A DNA stretch of 21,360 nucleotides, taken from IMG/VR virus record IMGVR_UViG_3300025418_000393, positions 1 to 21,360 of that record, one strand, 5' to 3'. Under the pieces are notes generated by a model. It worked only from the letters and a program-made list of their open reading frames with translations, made no database searches and had not been told where the DNA came from. The translations under genes were made by a program, and so were the position numbers. Of the stretch, positions 6,198-12,693 are shown one piece after another; positions within the stretch are counted from its first letter, which is position 1, and every line of letters begins with the position of its first letter. Origin of the DNA: a virus.

Positions 6198-7246
6198 GCC
6201 TCAGCGACCGACTAAAAAATATCCCCGAGCCGGAATCGCAAGATGTTAATGAACTTCGCAGAGCCCTTTTAAGATCTCAGAAAACTATTGCTGATCTTAA
6301 AAGAAACAAAGAAGACTTTACGCAAGCCGTAGTTAATGCCGCCCATGATGCGATGTTGTCACATGGGCCGGTTTTGCCCGTTCCAACTCCTATTAAAGAT
6401 TCTCGAAAGAAACGAGGAGAGGTTGCCCTTCTACATTCGACTGACTGGCAATTAGGCAAGCAAACTCTCACATATAACACTAAAGAGTGCGAGCGCCTTG
6501 TAAAGCAATCAGTTGAAAAAACAATCCGGATTGCAGACATTCAGCGAGCAGATCATCCGGTCAAAGAGATTGTCCTCATGCTTGGCGGAGATATTGTTGA
6601 AAATACAACAATCTTCCCTGCGCAAGTTTATGAAGTTGACTCAGACATCATGACTCAATTTGTTGAGGCTTCGCGTATTTTGATCGACATAGTTCGCACA
6701 CTTCTTGCTAATTTTGAGAAAGTTACAGTTATTTGCGAACCGGGCAACCACGGTCGCATTGGAAAGTTTGGCGAATTGCCTAAAGATATTAACTGGGACA
6801 AATTGACTTATATGTTCGCAGGGCAAGCACTTAGAGATGAGAAGCGCCTTACTTGGCAAATGACCAAGGAGGACATTCAGCGCGTGACTATTGGAAACTA
6901 TAAAGCGTTGCTCATTCATGGAGACGAAATCCGTTGGGGAACCGCATCAACAATCGTGCGTTTTGCCGATCGTTGGAAATCCGGCGCGTATAAGTTCTTC
7001 GATGAAGTTGATGAGATCACTAAGGGATTTGATTTTCGCGACCTCTATATCGGTCATTACCATCAGCATCAGTCGTGGAATATGGCCAACGGCGAAGGAT
7101 CTGTGTTTATGTCCGGAGCAGTTGAGACTGGCAACAGATACGCTCGTGATCTTCTTGCCGCAAATGGCGAAGCCTCTCAGCGCTTGCACTTCGTTGATCC
7201 TGAGAAGGGTCGCGTAACTTCCGAATACCGGTTGTGGCTTGAGTAA
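6194..7246 (+). CDS. Calcineurin-like metallophosphoesterase (Mre11/SbcD-like nuclease)
   Basis: This 350-residue protein has the five phosphoesterase blocks in order. They are STDWQLGK (82-89; D84, with Gln in place of the usual His at 86), GGD (131-133), GNHGR (184-188), HGD (242-244) and GHYH (287-290). They bind two metal ions that hydrolyse phosphodiester bonds. The N-terminal 70 residues form a predicted coiled coil (LRRALLRSQKTIADLKRNKE), perhaps for dimerisation or partner binding. Neighbouring recombination genes (Erf-like, Cas4-like, RusA) make a DNA-end-processing nuclease likely. No Rad50/SbcC partner is seen in the window. Gln at the DxH position is shared by other phage members of the family as I recall it. 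Starts and stops overlap both neighbours. Confidence 0.88.
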   Translation: MSLSDRLKNIPEPESQDVNELRRALLRSQKTIADLKRNKEDFTQAVVNAAHDAMLSHGPVLPVPTPIKDSRKKRGEVALLHSTDWQLGKQTLTYNTKECERLVKQSVEKTIRIADIQRADHPVKEIVLMLGGDIVENTTIFPAQVYEVDSDIMTQFVEASRILIDIVRTLLANFEKVTVICEPGNHGRIGKFGELPKDINWDKLTYMFAGQALRDEKRLTWQMTKEDIQRVTIGNYKALLIHGDEIRWGTASTIVRFADRWKSGAYKFFDEVDEITKGFDFRDLYIGHYHQHQSWNMANGEGSVFMSGAVETGNRYARDLLAANGEASQRLHFVDPEKGRVTSEYRLWLE

Positions 7247-7806
7247 TGACTACCCTCGTAGGAATTCAAGGCGACGGCTGGTGCGTATTAGGAGCCGACT
7301 CAAAGGCAAGTGATACAAACGGTGAATTCATTTATGTCCGAGATCCTAAGATTTTCCAAAACGGACCGACTTTTATTGCCGGTTCAGGTGCCGTTCGCGG
7401 ATTGAATATCCTCGAACATGGATGGACTGCGCCTCGATTCCGTGGATCGCCGGAAAGTTATATGACTCGACTCTTCATTCCATCCCTTCGCCGGAAATTA
7501 TTAGACGCCGGATCTGAGTGGAAAAAAGAAGATGAAACAGTCCGCCTCGATAACAATTTGTTAGTTGCCGTCCGAGGGCAGATATTCAAGGTTTCAGATG
7601 ATTATTCGTGGGAAACATCGACAAGCAAACTTTACAGGGCTGGATCCGGCGGAGATTATGCTCTCGGAGCGCTCAAGGCTCTAGGCGCGGAGGATGTGGA
7701 ATTCCCTGAAGTTGCGGCAGTTTTGGTTAGAAAAGCGATCGAAGCGGCCATCCAATGCGACAATTTCTCGGGCGGAAATATAGACATTTTCACCCAATTC
7801 GTCTAA
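7246..7806 (+). CDS. Proteasome beta/HslV-like Ntn-hydrolase
   Basis: This 186-residue protein begins MTTLVGIQGDGWCVLGADSKAS, the start pattern of HslV and mature proteasome beta subunits. Removal of Met1 would expose Thr2 as the catalytic Thr1; Asp18 then falls exactly at position 17. Lys35 in DPKIF lies one residue from the position of catalytic Lys33. Later signatures are RAGSGGDYALGALKALG (131-147, compare GSGGxYAxxAxxAL of HslV) and CDNFSGGNIDIF (171-182), with Asp172 near the conserved Asp166. Length is close to HslV. There is no propeptide, so it resembles HslV more than actinobacterial PrcB. No HslU-type ATPase is seen in the window. Substrate unknown: a phage protease, or a subunit using a host ATPase. 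It overlaps the phosphoesterase gene (TAATG). Confidence 0.85.
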   Translation: MTTLVGIQGDGWCVLGADSKASDTNGEFIYVRDPKIFQNGPTFIAGSGAVRGLNILEHGWTAPRFRGSPESYMTRLFIPSLRRKLLDAGSEWKKEDETVRLDNNLLVAVRGQIFKVSDDYSWETSTSKLYRAGSGGDYALGALKALGAEDVEFPEVAAVLVRKAIEAAIQCDNFSGGNIDIFTQFV

Positions 7807-8006
7807 TCCTCTTCGGCGGATGATTCATCCCCGAGGTCGATAAAATTGACTTGTGTGATGTCTAGATCCTGATTTTTGGCCGCCATAAGCCCCGTTACAA
7901 AGAGTGTAGAGGCGCGGTTAACAATATCGTCGATCTGATCGGGATACTTCAATTCAGCCTCAACCATGACGGCAAGGCTCCACAGGGAGATTTGGACTCG
8001 GATCAT
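7803..8006 (-). CDS. Hypothetical protein, the only leftward gene
   Basis: This 67-residue frame has a good ribosome site (GAGGA about 10 bases before its ATG at 8004-8006). Its codon choice resembles that of the neighbours. The protein opens MIRVQISLWSLAVMVEAEL, continues with helical sequence (DQIDDIVNRASTLFVTGLMAAK), and has an acidic end DLGDESSAEED. No family recognised. Its TAG overlaps the stop of the peptidase gene by two bases, so the two genes converge. Leftward transcription would run antisense into the peptidase gene. Between 8007 and 8140 it shares a divergent region with the 8141 gene. Confidence 0.65.
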   Translation of the reverse strand: MIRVQISLWSLAVMVEAELKYPDQIDDIVNRASTLFVTGLMAAKNQDLDITQVNFIDLGDESSAEED

Positions 8007-8072
8007 GGCTCAATCCTCGCATAAATCCCCGCGCCGCGCCGACGGGCAGAAATGGGCAGGATCTTCCCTTTT

Positions 8073-8104
8073 CGTAATTTATGGGCTACTGTTCCTTTTA
8101 ACAG
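8073..8104 (+). promoter_or_regulatory. Conserved upstream element, copy 1
   Basis: CGTAATTTATGGGCTAC (8073-8089) is followed by TGTTC and then TTAACAG, 32 bases in all. It matches the element at 12694-12725 at 29 of 32 positions, with the same spacing. TACTGT (8087-8092) fits an actinobacterial TAnnnT -10 box, but no convincing -35 is seen. That suggests an activator or operator site. A 6-base-pair hairpin (GATCCG/CGGATC) lies just downstream, then the AAAGG ribosome site of the 8141 gene. Confidence 0.7.
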
Positions 8105-8140
8105 ATCCGAGAGAACGGATCCCAACAGAAAGGCAACAAA

Positions 8141-8482
8141 ATGTTCAAGGCAAGCGTAGGACTTACAGCGGAAGAACTTGATCTTATTATCCGTGCACTC
8201 AATGTTCAATCTGAAAGCAAAGCAACAAGCGAAGAAAAGCGCGAGTTCATTCTAAACCTTAGCCAAATGCTATGCGGTGAATTGGATACCAATCTTCGCA
8301 TTAACGGAAAATATATTCAGCGCGCTGAAATGGGTGCATCTTTACAAGTTTGCGATCGTCCTGAGTGCTTAGACTCTCAGGCTAAGAATTGGAATTCCAT
8401 CGCCAACACACAAGGAACTCCCCGCCCAACCCGTGAGGGATTTTGCTCATGGTGCTGGTCTGAGATTAAGGTAAGTGCATAA
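8141..8482 (+). CDS. Hypothetical Cys-rich protein
   Basis: This 113-residue protein is the first gene after the conserved upstream element, with AAAGG as its ribosome site. The N-terminal half is helical (LTAEELDLIIRALNVQSES ... REFILNLSQMLCGEL). The C-terminal half carries VCDRPECLD and FCSWCW, i.e. C-x4-C ... C-x2-C, a likely zinc-binding pair. No family recognised. It heads an operon of recombination genes, so a regulatory or DNA-associated role is possible. Confidence 0.75.
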   Translation: MFKASVGLTAEELDLIIRALNVQSESKATSEEKREFILNLSQMLCGELDTNLRINGKYIQRAEMGASLQVCDRPECLDSQAKNWNSIANTQGTPRPTREGFCSWCWSEIKVSA

Positions 8483-8483
8483 C

Positions 8484-8717
8484 ATGACTCACACAAAACG
8501 CGAAGGTCAAAAAGCATTTAAGTATCTAATGCAGTGGCGCGAACTCGGAGTGCCTGATCTCATTACAAAGTTTGAGGCTTATCAACTCACCGATGGATTG
8601 GTCGGAGTTCCTTATAGCCATGCAAAACAATTTTACGGGATGCGATTGGTCGATGTCGCTATCGAGTACGCAAAGAAAACAACCAAGAAAACCAAACTAG
8701 AAAAGGAAGGCAAATAA
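8484..8717 (+). CDS. Small basic hypothetical protein
   Basis: This 77-residue protein starts at the ATG at 8484, preceded by AAGG at 8469-8472. A GTG at 8475 in the same frame lies within the previous gene and is less likely. The sequence is helical with aromatic residues (KAFKYLMQWRELGVPDL) and a very Lys-rich tail (KKTTKKTKLEKEGK), suggesting nucleic-acid contact. No family recognised. Its stop is directly followed by the start of the Erf-like gene, so it belongs to that operon. Confidence 0.7.
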   Translation: MTHTKREGQKAFKYLMQWRELGVPDLITKFEAYQLTDGLVGVPYSHAKQFYGMRLVDVAIEYAKKTTKKTKLEKEGK

Positions 8718-9266
8718 ATGGCGGGTCGCTTCAACCTCGAGGATTACGACACAGTCGAATCTCGAATCAAAAAGTTTTGGGAGCAGTTCCCAAACGGGCG
8801 AATTCATACCCAGATTATGCACAACGACGATTCTCGATTCATTGTTCAGGCTTGGATCTACACCGATCGAGAAGATCAGCGCTCCGTGACTAGCGGAATG
8901 GCTGAGGAGATTGTTGGCTCTTCAATGGTCACCAAGACTTCCGCTCTCGAAGTATGCGAAACCTCAGCGATTGGCCGCGCACTCGCCAACTTTATCTTCT
9001 CCGGCAATAAGCGCCCATCACGCGAAGAGATGGAAAAGGTTGAGCGCTATGAAAAGAATCCTCGAAAGAATCTTTACGCGGTTCGCACATTAACTCCGGA
9101 GGAATTGGACAAACTTGAGATTGTTCTGGATGAGATCTACAAAACCAACGAAGTTTCCCGACTTCGTGAAATATGGGCAGAACAGAAGGATTTTTTAGAC
9201 TTCTCGATCAAAGGCACAACGCTAAAGGACGCGCTCAATCGAAGAGTTCAGGAGTTGGCAGGATGA
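8718..9266 (+). CDS. Erf-like ssDNA-annealing protein (candidate)
   Basis: This 182-residue protein has the stretch TSALEVCETSAIGRALA at residues 74-90. It is preceded by a beta region including FPNGRIHTQIM, VQAWIYTDREDQ and a TSGMAEE segment. This combination is typical of phage Erf-type and related recombination proteins, which anneal single strands during phage recombination and replication. The C-terminal 70 residues are helical (LTPEELDKLEIVLDEIY). Neighbours (Cas4-like nuclease, phosphoesterase, RusA, SSB) fit a recombination module. The call rests on motif memory. An alternative is the broader group of actinophage proteins with the same motif but no tested function. Confidence 0.65.
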   Translation: MAGRFNLEDYDTVESRIKKFWEQFPNGRIHTQIMHNDDSRFIVQAWIYTDREDQRSVTSGMAEEIVGSSMVTKTSALEVCETSAIGRALANFIFSGNKRPSREEMEKVERYEKNPRKNLYAVRTLTPEELDKLEIVLDEIYKTNEVSRLREIWAEQKDFLDFSIKGTTLKDALNRRVQELAG

Positions 9267-9544
9267 CGACACAACGCACCTCAATAGAGGCAAGGGAGAA
9301 GATCGAGCCGAAAGTTGGATCACTTCGCCGCAAAGTCTATGAACTTTTCATCAACCGAGGACTCACCGGCTTAACTGATAATGAGATCGAGAAGTATCTC
9401 CACTTAGATGGCAATACAGTACGACCGATTCGCGGATCCCTCGTAACAGATGGCTTCGTAATAGATAGCGGCACAACTAGAGATAACGAAAAAGGCAACC
9501 GGTGCATCGTATGGCGATACGCCGAGAATGGGATGATGTTATGA
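9263..9544 (+). CDS. Winged-helix DNA-binding protein
   Basis: This 93-residue protein starts at the ATG at 9263, which overlaps the previous stop and has GGAG at 9251-9254. Longer upstream starts in this frame would lie wholly inside the previous gene. The sequence LRRKVYELFINRGLTGLTDNEIEKYL, followed by TVRPIRGSLVTDGFVIDSG and a beta wing (RCIVWRY), reads as a winged helix-turn-helix. Likely a small regulator or a DNA-binding accessory of the recombination module. No specific family is claimed. Confidence 0.72.
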   Translation: MTTQRTSIEAREKIEPKVGSLRRKVYELFINRGLTGLTDNEIEKYLHLDGNTVRPIRGSLVTDGFVIDSGTTRDNEKGNRCIVWRYAENGMML

Positions 9545-9807
9545 AACTGTTTTGCAAAACTAAACAACACTGGGAAATCAACAACGGCAAGTTAATCCTC
9601 GGAGCAAAAACTGACGAGTTCCTCGCTCAGCAACTTGCAAAGATGACGGCTCGCCTTGAGGCAGAGATCCGCCTCGATATTTACGATCAGATCTGCGCTC
9701 TCGATTTCACTAATAATCGAAAAGTGATCGTCAAAGCGGGTATCGAGAATGTCGCTCTGCAAGTGCAGGATATTTGCGCTCAGATTGCGTTAGGTGAGAA
9801 AAAGTGA
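9541..9807 (+). CDS. Small hypothetical protein
   Basis: This 88-residue protein is read from the ATG at 9541, which overlaps the previous TGA. An alternative ATG at 9502 would overlap more. It is mostly helical (FLAQQLAKMTARLEAEIRLDIYDQICAL), with an Asn/Lys-rich turn (DFTNNRKVIVKAGIE) and a second helix ending ALGEKK. No catalytic motif and no family recognised. Its coupled position in the recombination operon suggests a partner or regulator role. Confidence 0.7.
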   Translation: MKLFCKTKQHWEINNGKLILGAKTDEFLAQQLAKMTARLEAEIRLDIYDQICALDFTNNRKVIVKAGIENVALQVQDICAQIALGEKK

Positions 9808-10169
9808 GCGTAGTCACCCCTGTGCAAGTTGAAACCCGCCTCAAGGATCTCAGCAAGTTAATCGACGAGGCGCACAACGATCTCGTAGATGCTGAAGCCG
9901 CTTATCATCAACACAAGGCATATTACGAAGTTGCGATGGCTACTTCCCGCATGGGGTTAGCGCAAATATCTTCACCTACTGGTAGGAATTACACGGTGCA
10001 GGAGCGCGAAGATATTGCACTCCTTGATAACAAAGATTCTCACATGGCGCTTGCCGAATCTGAAGCGACCGTCAAGGCTAATCGGGCAAATGTGGCTCGC
10101 CTTAGAGTTCAGGTAGATATTGCTCGCTCGATCGGAACTTCGGTTCGCACAGGATTTGATGCTTCGTGA
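9804..10169 (+). CDS. Coiled-coil hypothetical protein of the recombination operon
   Basis: This 121-residue protein reads from a GTG that overlaps the previous TGA. Nearly the whole protein is helical with heptad character (VETRLKDLSKLIDEAHNDLVDAEAAYHQH; later ESEATVKANRANVARLRVQVDIARSIGTSVR). A short YTVQEREDIALLD segment lies in the middle. Similar proteins ending in 'ARSIGTSVR' occur beside exonuclease genes in actinophages as I recall. No function is known to me. It is coupled to the Cas4-like nuclease by a 4-base overlap. Confidence 0.72.
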   Translation: MSVVTPVQVETRLKDLSKLIDEAHNDLVDAEAAYHQHKAYYEVAMATSRMGLAQISSPTGRNYTVQEREDIALLDNKDSHMALAESEATVKANRANVARLRVQVDIARSIGTSVRTGFDAS

Positions 10170-10825
10170 GCGATATTAAGAAAATGTTGGTTGGAGCGCT
10201 GGCCGGACATGATGCTCAGCGCGACAGATCTTTACAAATCGACATCGGTCCGTCAGCCGTTGGCGATTGTAAGCGGCGCGTGTTTATGAATATCACGCAG
10301 GCCCCGAAGGTAAATCCAACGGATAAATTACCCGCGATACTCGGGACATTTATTCACGCCGGAATTGCCGAAGCGATCAAGCGAGAAGATCCGTTCGGGG
10401 ATAACTTTATGATCGAGCAGGAGTTCGCAATCGAAGGGTTGCGGGGCCATGTCGATCTCTACATTAAAGATAAACAACAGATCGTGGACTGGAAAACAAC
10501 AAAGAAAAAGTCCCTTCGCTACTTTCCTTCGCTCCAACAAAGGATGCAGGTTCAACTTTATGGCTATCTTGTAAGTGAGAATGGCTATCCGGTAGAAACA
10601 GTCACCCTTGTAGCAGTGGCGCGTGATGGCGAATCCGAAGATGTTCGAGAACACACCGAGCCTTATGATCCCGAGATGGCTCAGCAAGGCTTGGCGTGGA
10701 TTGCCAATCTTCAAGAAATGGCGGCGAACGGCGAAGTTCCGGAACCTGAAAAAGATGTTTATTTTTGCCGCTCTTATTGTGATTATTACGATGCGACAGG
10801 AGTAAACGGTTGCTCATCAAAATAA
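10166..10825 (+). CDS. Cas4/RecB-like PD-(D/E)XK nuclease with Fe-S-type cysteines
   Basis: This 219-residue protein has the RecB-family nuclease core. H64 is in GTFIHAGIAEA, D97 in GHVDLYI, D108 and K110 in IVDWKTTKK, and a QxxxY motif (Q128-Y132) follows. One cysteine near the N-terminus (C35) and three at the C-terminus (C201, C205, C216) form the Cas4/AddB arrangement that holds an iron-sulfur cluster. It probably degrades or trims DNA ends for the annealing protein encoded nearby. No cas1/cas2 genes or CRISPR repeats are seen, so it is a recombination exonuclease rather than a CRISPR gene. GTG start, overlapping the previous TGA. Confidence 0.85.
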   Translation: MSDIKKMLVGALAGHDAQRDRSLQIDIGPSAVGDCKRRVFMNITQAPKVNPTDKLPAILGTFIHAGIAEAIKREDPFGDNFMIEQEFAIEGLRGHVDLYIKDKQQIVDWKTTKKKSLRYFPSLQQRMQVQLYGYLVSENGYPVETVTLVAVARDGESEDVREHTEPYDPEMAQQGLAWIANLQEMAANGEVPEPEKDVYFCRSYCDYYDATGVNGCSSK

Positions 10826-11292
10826 CAATCTCCGAAGCGGTCAGCCGATACGGAGTCACGCAACGGACAATTCACAGGTGGATTAAAAAGTACGAGATCC
10901 ACCAATTTGCGGACGGAACTTATGATCGCGATCAACTTGATGCCCTTGTTGATAATTATGAAAATCCGACCTACATGGATGTCGATTGGGATCGAGCCGC
11001 TTGCAAGGATTTGCCGACAAACTTTTTCTACAAGATCGAGGATCGAGGCGTATCAAAGTTGATCGACATAGATGTTTTCCGCTTCACCTGCGCTCCTTGC
11101 CCAATTTGGAGTCAATGCTTAAAGTACGCCACCAATCAAGAACAATACGGAGTTTGGGGCGGAATGACTAACGACGAAAGGCAATCTCTATTGAGCCACA
11201 ACAAATCATCGGTTCGCGACAAAGTCATAAAAGATTTTGAGCGATACGGGATAACTAAACAAATGATTATGCAGTCAGTCGGGAGGGAGTAA
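10810..11292 (+). CDS. HTH-WhiB fusion transcription factor
   Basis: This 160-residue protein joins two domains. Residues 3-45 form a MerR/excisionase-like helix-turn-helix (ITISEAVSRYGVTQRTIHRWIKKY). Residues 58-125 form a WhiB domain with C65, C94, C97 and C103 (C-x28-C-x2-C-x5-C) and the GVWGG turn at 114-118. WhiB proteins bind a 4Fe-4S cluster and act with the main sigma factor in actinobacteria. The start is TTG, supported by GGAG at 10799-10802; the gene overlaps the nuclease gene by 16 bases. WhiB genes in phages are usually single-domain, so the added DNA-binding domain is notable. It may control the phage promoters at 8073 and 12694. Confidence 0.88.
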   Translation: MLIKITISEAVSRYGVTQRTIHRWIKKYEIHQFADGTYDRDQLDALVDNYENPTYMDVDWDRAACKDLPTNFFYKIEDRGVSKLIDIDVFRFTCAPCPIWSQCLKYATNQEQYGVWGGMTNDERQSLLSHNKSSVRDKVIKDFERYGITKQMIMQSVGRE

Positions 11293-12063
11293 ATGAATTC
11301 CCTGCCTTATATGCAACTGTATGTGAACGATTATCTTGCTGATACCGCCCATCTCAACGCCGTTCAGCATGGCGCGTATATGTTACTACTGATGAATTAC
11401 TGGCAACAGGGCAAGCCGCTCAACAATAGCCGCGAACGCCTAGCCACAGTTGCTCGAATGACTCCGGAGGAATGGGAAGACAATCGAGAGATTCTGGCGG
11501 AGTTTTTCTGGATTGACGGAGATATTTGGACTCATGCAAGAGTTGAGAATGATCTGGCGAAAGTTCGAGAGAAATCAGAGAAGGCCTCAACAAGCGCTCG
11601 TAGTGCGTTCGTTAAGCGTTCGCTAAGCGATCGCAGTGCGAATGTTGAGCAAACGCTTGTATATACAGATACAGATACAGATACAAAAAAAGATATATAC
11701 AGTGAAGATTTCGAGAAGTTTTGGGCGGTCTATCCGATCAAGGTTGGAAAAGGCTCAGCGATGAAGGCGTGGGTCAAGGCGATCAAGAAAACAACGGTTG
11801 AGGTGATCGTCGAAGGCGCTGATCGCTATGCTCGAGATCCGAATCGGGATCCGGCCTTTACTGCTCATCCTTCGACTTGGCTCAATGGCGACCGATGGCT
11901 TGACTCCCCGTTACCCCTTAAAAAGCCACAGGGTGGCTTCAGGGAGCCGATCACGACCCCAACCATAGTCCCGCCTAGATTCTCCGAAGAGGATCGGGTA
12001 GAAGGGGCTCCAATGCCCGAATCGGTCAGGGCATTTCTTGACCAAGTTCGCCGTAATTCGTAA
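11293..12063 (+). CDS. DUF1376-type replication initiator
   Basis: This 256-residue protein opens with a DUF1376/YdaU domain (about residues 3-85; LPYMQLYVNDYLADTAHLNA). The C-terminal part (FEKFWAVYPIKVGKGSAMKAWVK ... TAHPSTWLNGDRWLD) is the second half typical of phage replication-initiation proteins. A low-complexity linker TDTDTDTKKD (residues 125-134) joins them. In such phages the protein is thought to bind the origin, often within its own gene, and recruit host replication proteins. Short direct repeats in the linker region (11608-11702) fit that. The start abuts the WhiB stop, with GGGAGGG as ribosome site. No helicase or polymerase gene is nearby. Confidence 0.8.
   Translation: MNSLPYMQLYVNDYLADTAHLNAVQHGAYMLLLMNYWQQGKPLNNSRERLATVARMTPEEWEDNREILAEFFWIDGDIWTHARVENDLAKVREKSEKASTSARSAFVKRSLSDRSANVEQTLVYTDTDTDTKKDIYSEDFEKFWAVYPIKVGKGSAMKAWVKAIKKTTVEVIVEGADRYARDPNRDPAFTAHPSTWLNGDRWLDSPLPLKKPQGGFREPITTPTIVPPRFSEEDRVEGAPMPESVRAFLDQVRRNS
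11608..11702 (+). repeat. Iteron-like short repeats inside initiator gene
   Basis: Two tandem 11-base copies, TTCGTTAAGCG (11608-11618) and TTCGCTAAGCG (11619-11629), are followed by the palindrome GCGATCGC (11627-11634). Then come three copies of ATACAG plus ATACAA (11663-11686), an A run, and a second TATATACAG (11694-11702) repeating 11660-11668. The AT-rich part encodes the TDTDTD linker. Repeats plus an AT-rich tract within an initiator gene resemble the lambda-type origin in gene O. An origin is inferred, not shown. Confidence 0.5.
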
Positions 12064-12064
12064 G

Positions 12065-12105
12065 TAATCTGTTACTATTATCGTAAGCATTACGAACCGA
12101 GAGGG
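12065..12105 (+). promoter_or_regulatory. Possible promoter with inverted repeats and strong ribosome site
   Basis: TACTAT/TATTAT (12073-12081) is a good -10 candidate. Around it, TCGTAA and TTACG-like words recur (TCGTAA at 12058-12063 and 12081-12086; TTAC at 12072-12075; TTACGA at 12090-12095), making operator-like symmetry. The ribosome site GAGGGGAAG follows at 12101-12109. A TTGACC at 12038-12043 is too far for a standard spacing to this -10. Moderate to weak evidence. Confidence 0.35.
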
Positions 12106-12111
12106 GAAGTT

Positions 12112-12291
12112 ATGACTATCGTTACACCGGACAAAGTTCAATTTGGCGACCGCGTTTTTCATAATGGGGAAGCGATGATCGTCAAGGATATCGAGGGGCC
12201 GGATCACACTGGCACTTACGATCTTTATTTGACCGATGGCACCAAGGTAGTTCATTCTGTGGTCACAGATCACATCGCGTTGCTCGGCTAG
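12112..12291 (+). CDS. 59-residue hypothetical protein, small beta-barrel type
   Basis: This short frame from the ATG at 12112 has a strong ribosome site (GAGGGGAAG). The protein (starts MTIVTPDKVQFGDRVFHNGE; ends VVTDHIALLG) alternates beta strands and turns in the style of SH3-like or KOW-like small barrels. Such proteins often bind nucleic acid or protein partners. It lies between the replication initiator and RusA and may belong with them. No family recognised. Confidence 0.7.
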   Translation: MTIVTPDKVQFGDRVFHNGEAMIVKDIEGPDHTGTYDLYLTDGTKVVHSVVTDHIALLG

Positions 12292-12300
12292 AATTAGCCG
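12285..12300 (+). promoter_or_regulatory. Hairpin at the rusA start
   Basis: CGGCTA (12285-12290) pairs perfectly with TAGCCG (12295-12300) around a GAAT loop, covering the stop of the 12112 gene and ending two bases before the rusA ATG. A ribosome finishing the upstream gene would melt it. This could couple translation of the two genes. With no T run it is not a terminator. Confidence 0.4.
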
Positions 12301-12301
12301 G

Positions 12302-12673
12302 ATGATCTCCTTTTCCTGCGATGGCACTCCTGTGCCACAGGGCTCGATGAAGGTGATCAACGGCCATGTTCTGCACTCTCAGGGCTCAGCCCTTGCCGTG
12401 TGGCGCTCCACAGTGGCTCTTTCGGCTCGATTTGCCGGAGCCAAGCCTGTTGAGGGCGGGATCGGGATTGAGATCATTTTCCGAGTCCGGAGGCCTAAAA
12501 CAGTGAAAAGGGAGTTCCCGACTGTGGCTCCCGACCTCGATAAATACATCCGTGGCGTTCTTGATGCGCTTACGGGGATCTGTTATGCGGACGATTCGCA
12601 AGTAATAGACATAAAAGCCGTAAAAGTCTATTCTGATGAAGCCGGAGCGGACATAAAAATTTTCCAAAAATAA
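12302..12673 (+). CDS. rusA: RusA-family Holliday junction resolvase
   Basis: This 123-residue protein has the RusA pattern. An N-terminal GTPVPQGSMK strand and a central IGIEIIFRVRRPK segment come first. The catalytic block follows: APDLDKYIRGVLDAL (D78, D80, D88), then YADDSQV (D97, D98) with a basic follow-on. RusA dimers cut four-way junctions, resolving recombination and replication intermediates before packaging. It completes the module with the Erf-like and nuclease genes. Start: ATG 12302, with a 6-base-pair hairpin (12285-12300) ending two bases upstream and no clear ribosome site. Translation may therefore depend on the preceding gene. Confidence 0.9.
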   Translation: MISFSCDGTPVPQGSMKVINGHVLHSQGSALAVWRSTVALSARFAGAKPVEGGIGIEIIFRVRRPKTVKREFPTVAPDLDKYIRGVLDALTGICYADDSQVIDIKAVKVYSDEAGADIKIFQK

Positions 12674-12693
12674 CGCCAAATTGACCCCTAGAC

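Noticed and set aside
6891-7217. Overlapping plus-strand frame inside the phosphoesterase gene
   Set aside because: It is a frame shadow of a gene with five intact catalytic blocks; no ribosome site or recognisable protein.
7966-8209. Frames on both strands across the 8007-8140 gap
   Set aside because: They overlap the convincing 7803-8006 and 8141 genes, lack ribosome sites, and read as low-quality, Arg-rich sequence.
11663-11702. Short repeats as a CRISPR array
   Set aside because: Units are 6-9 bases without spacers, lie in frame in a gene, and encode a TD linker.
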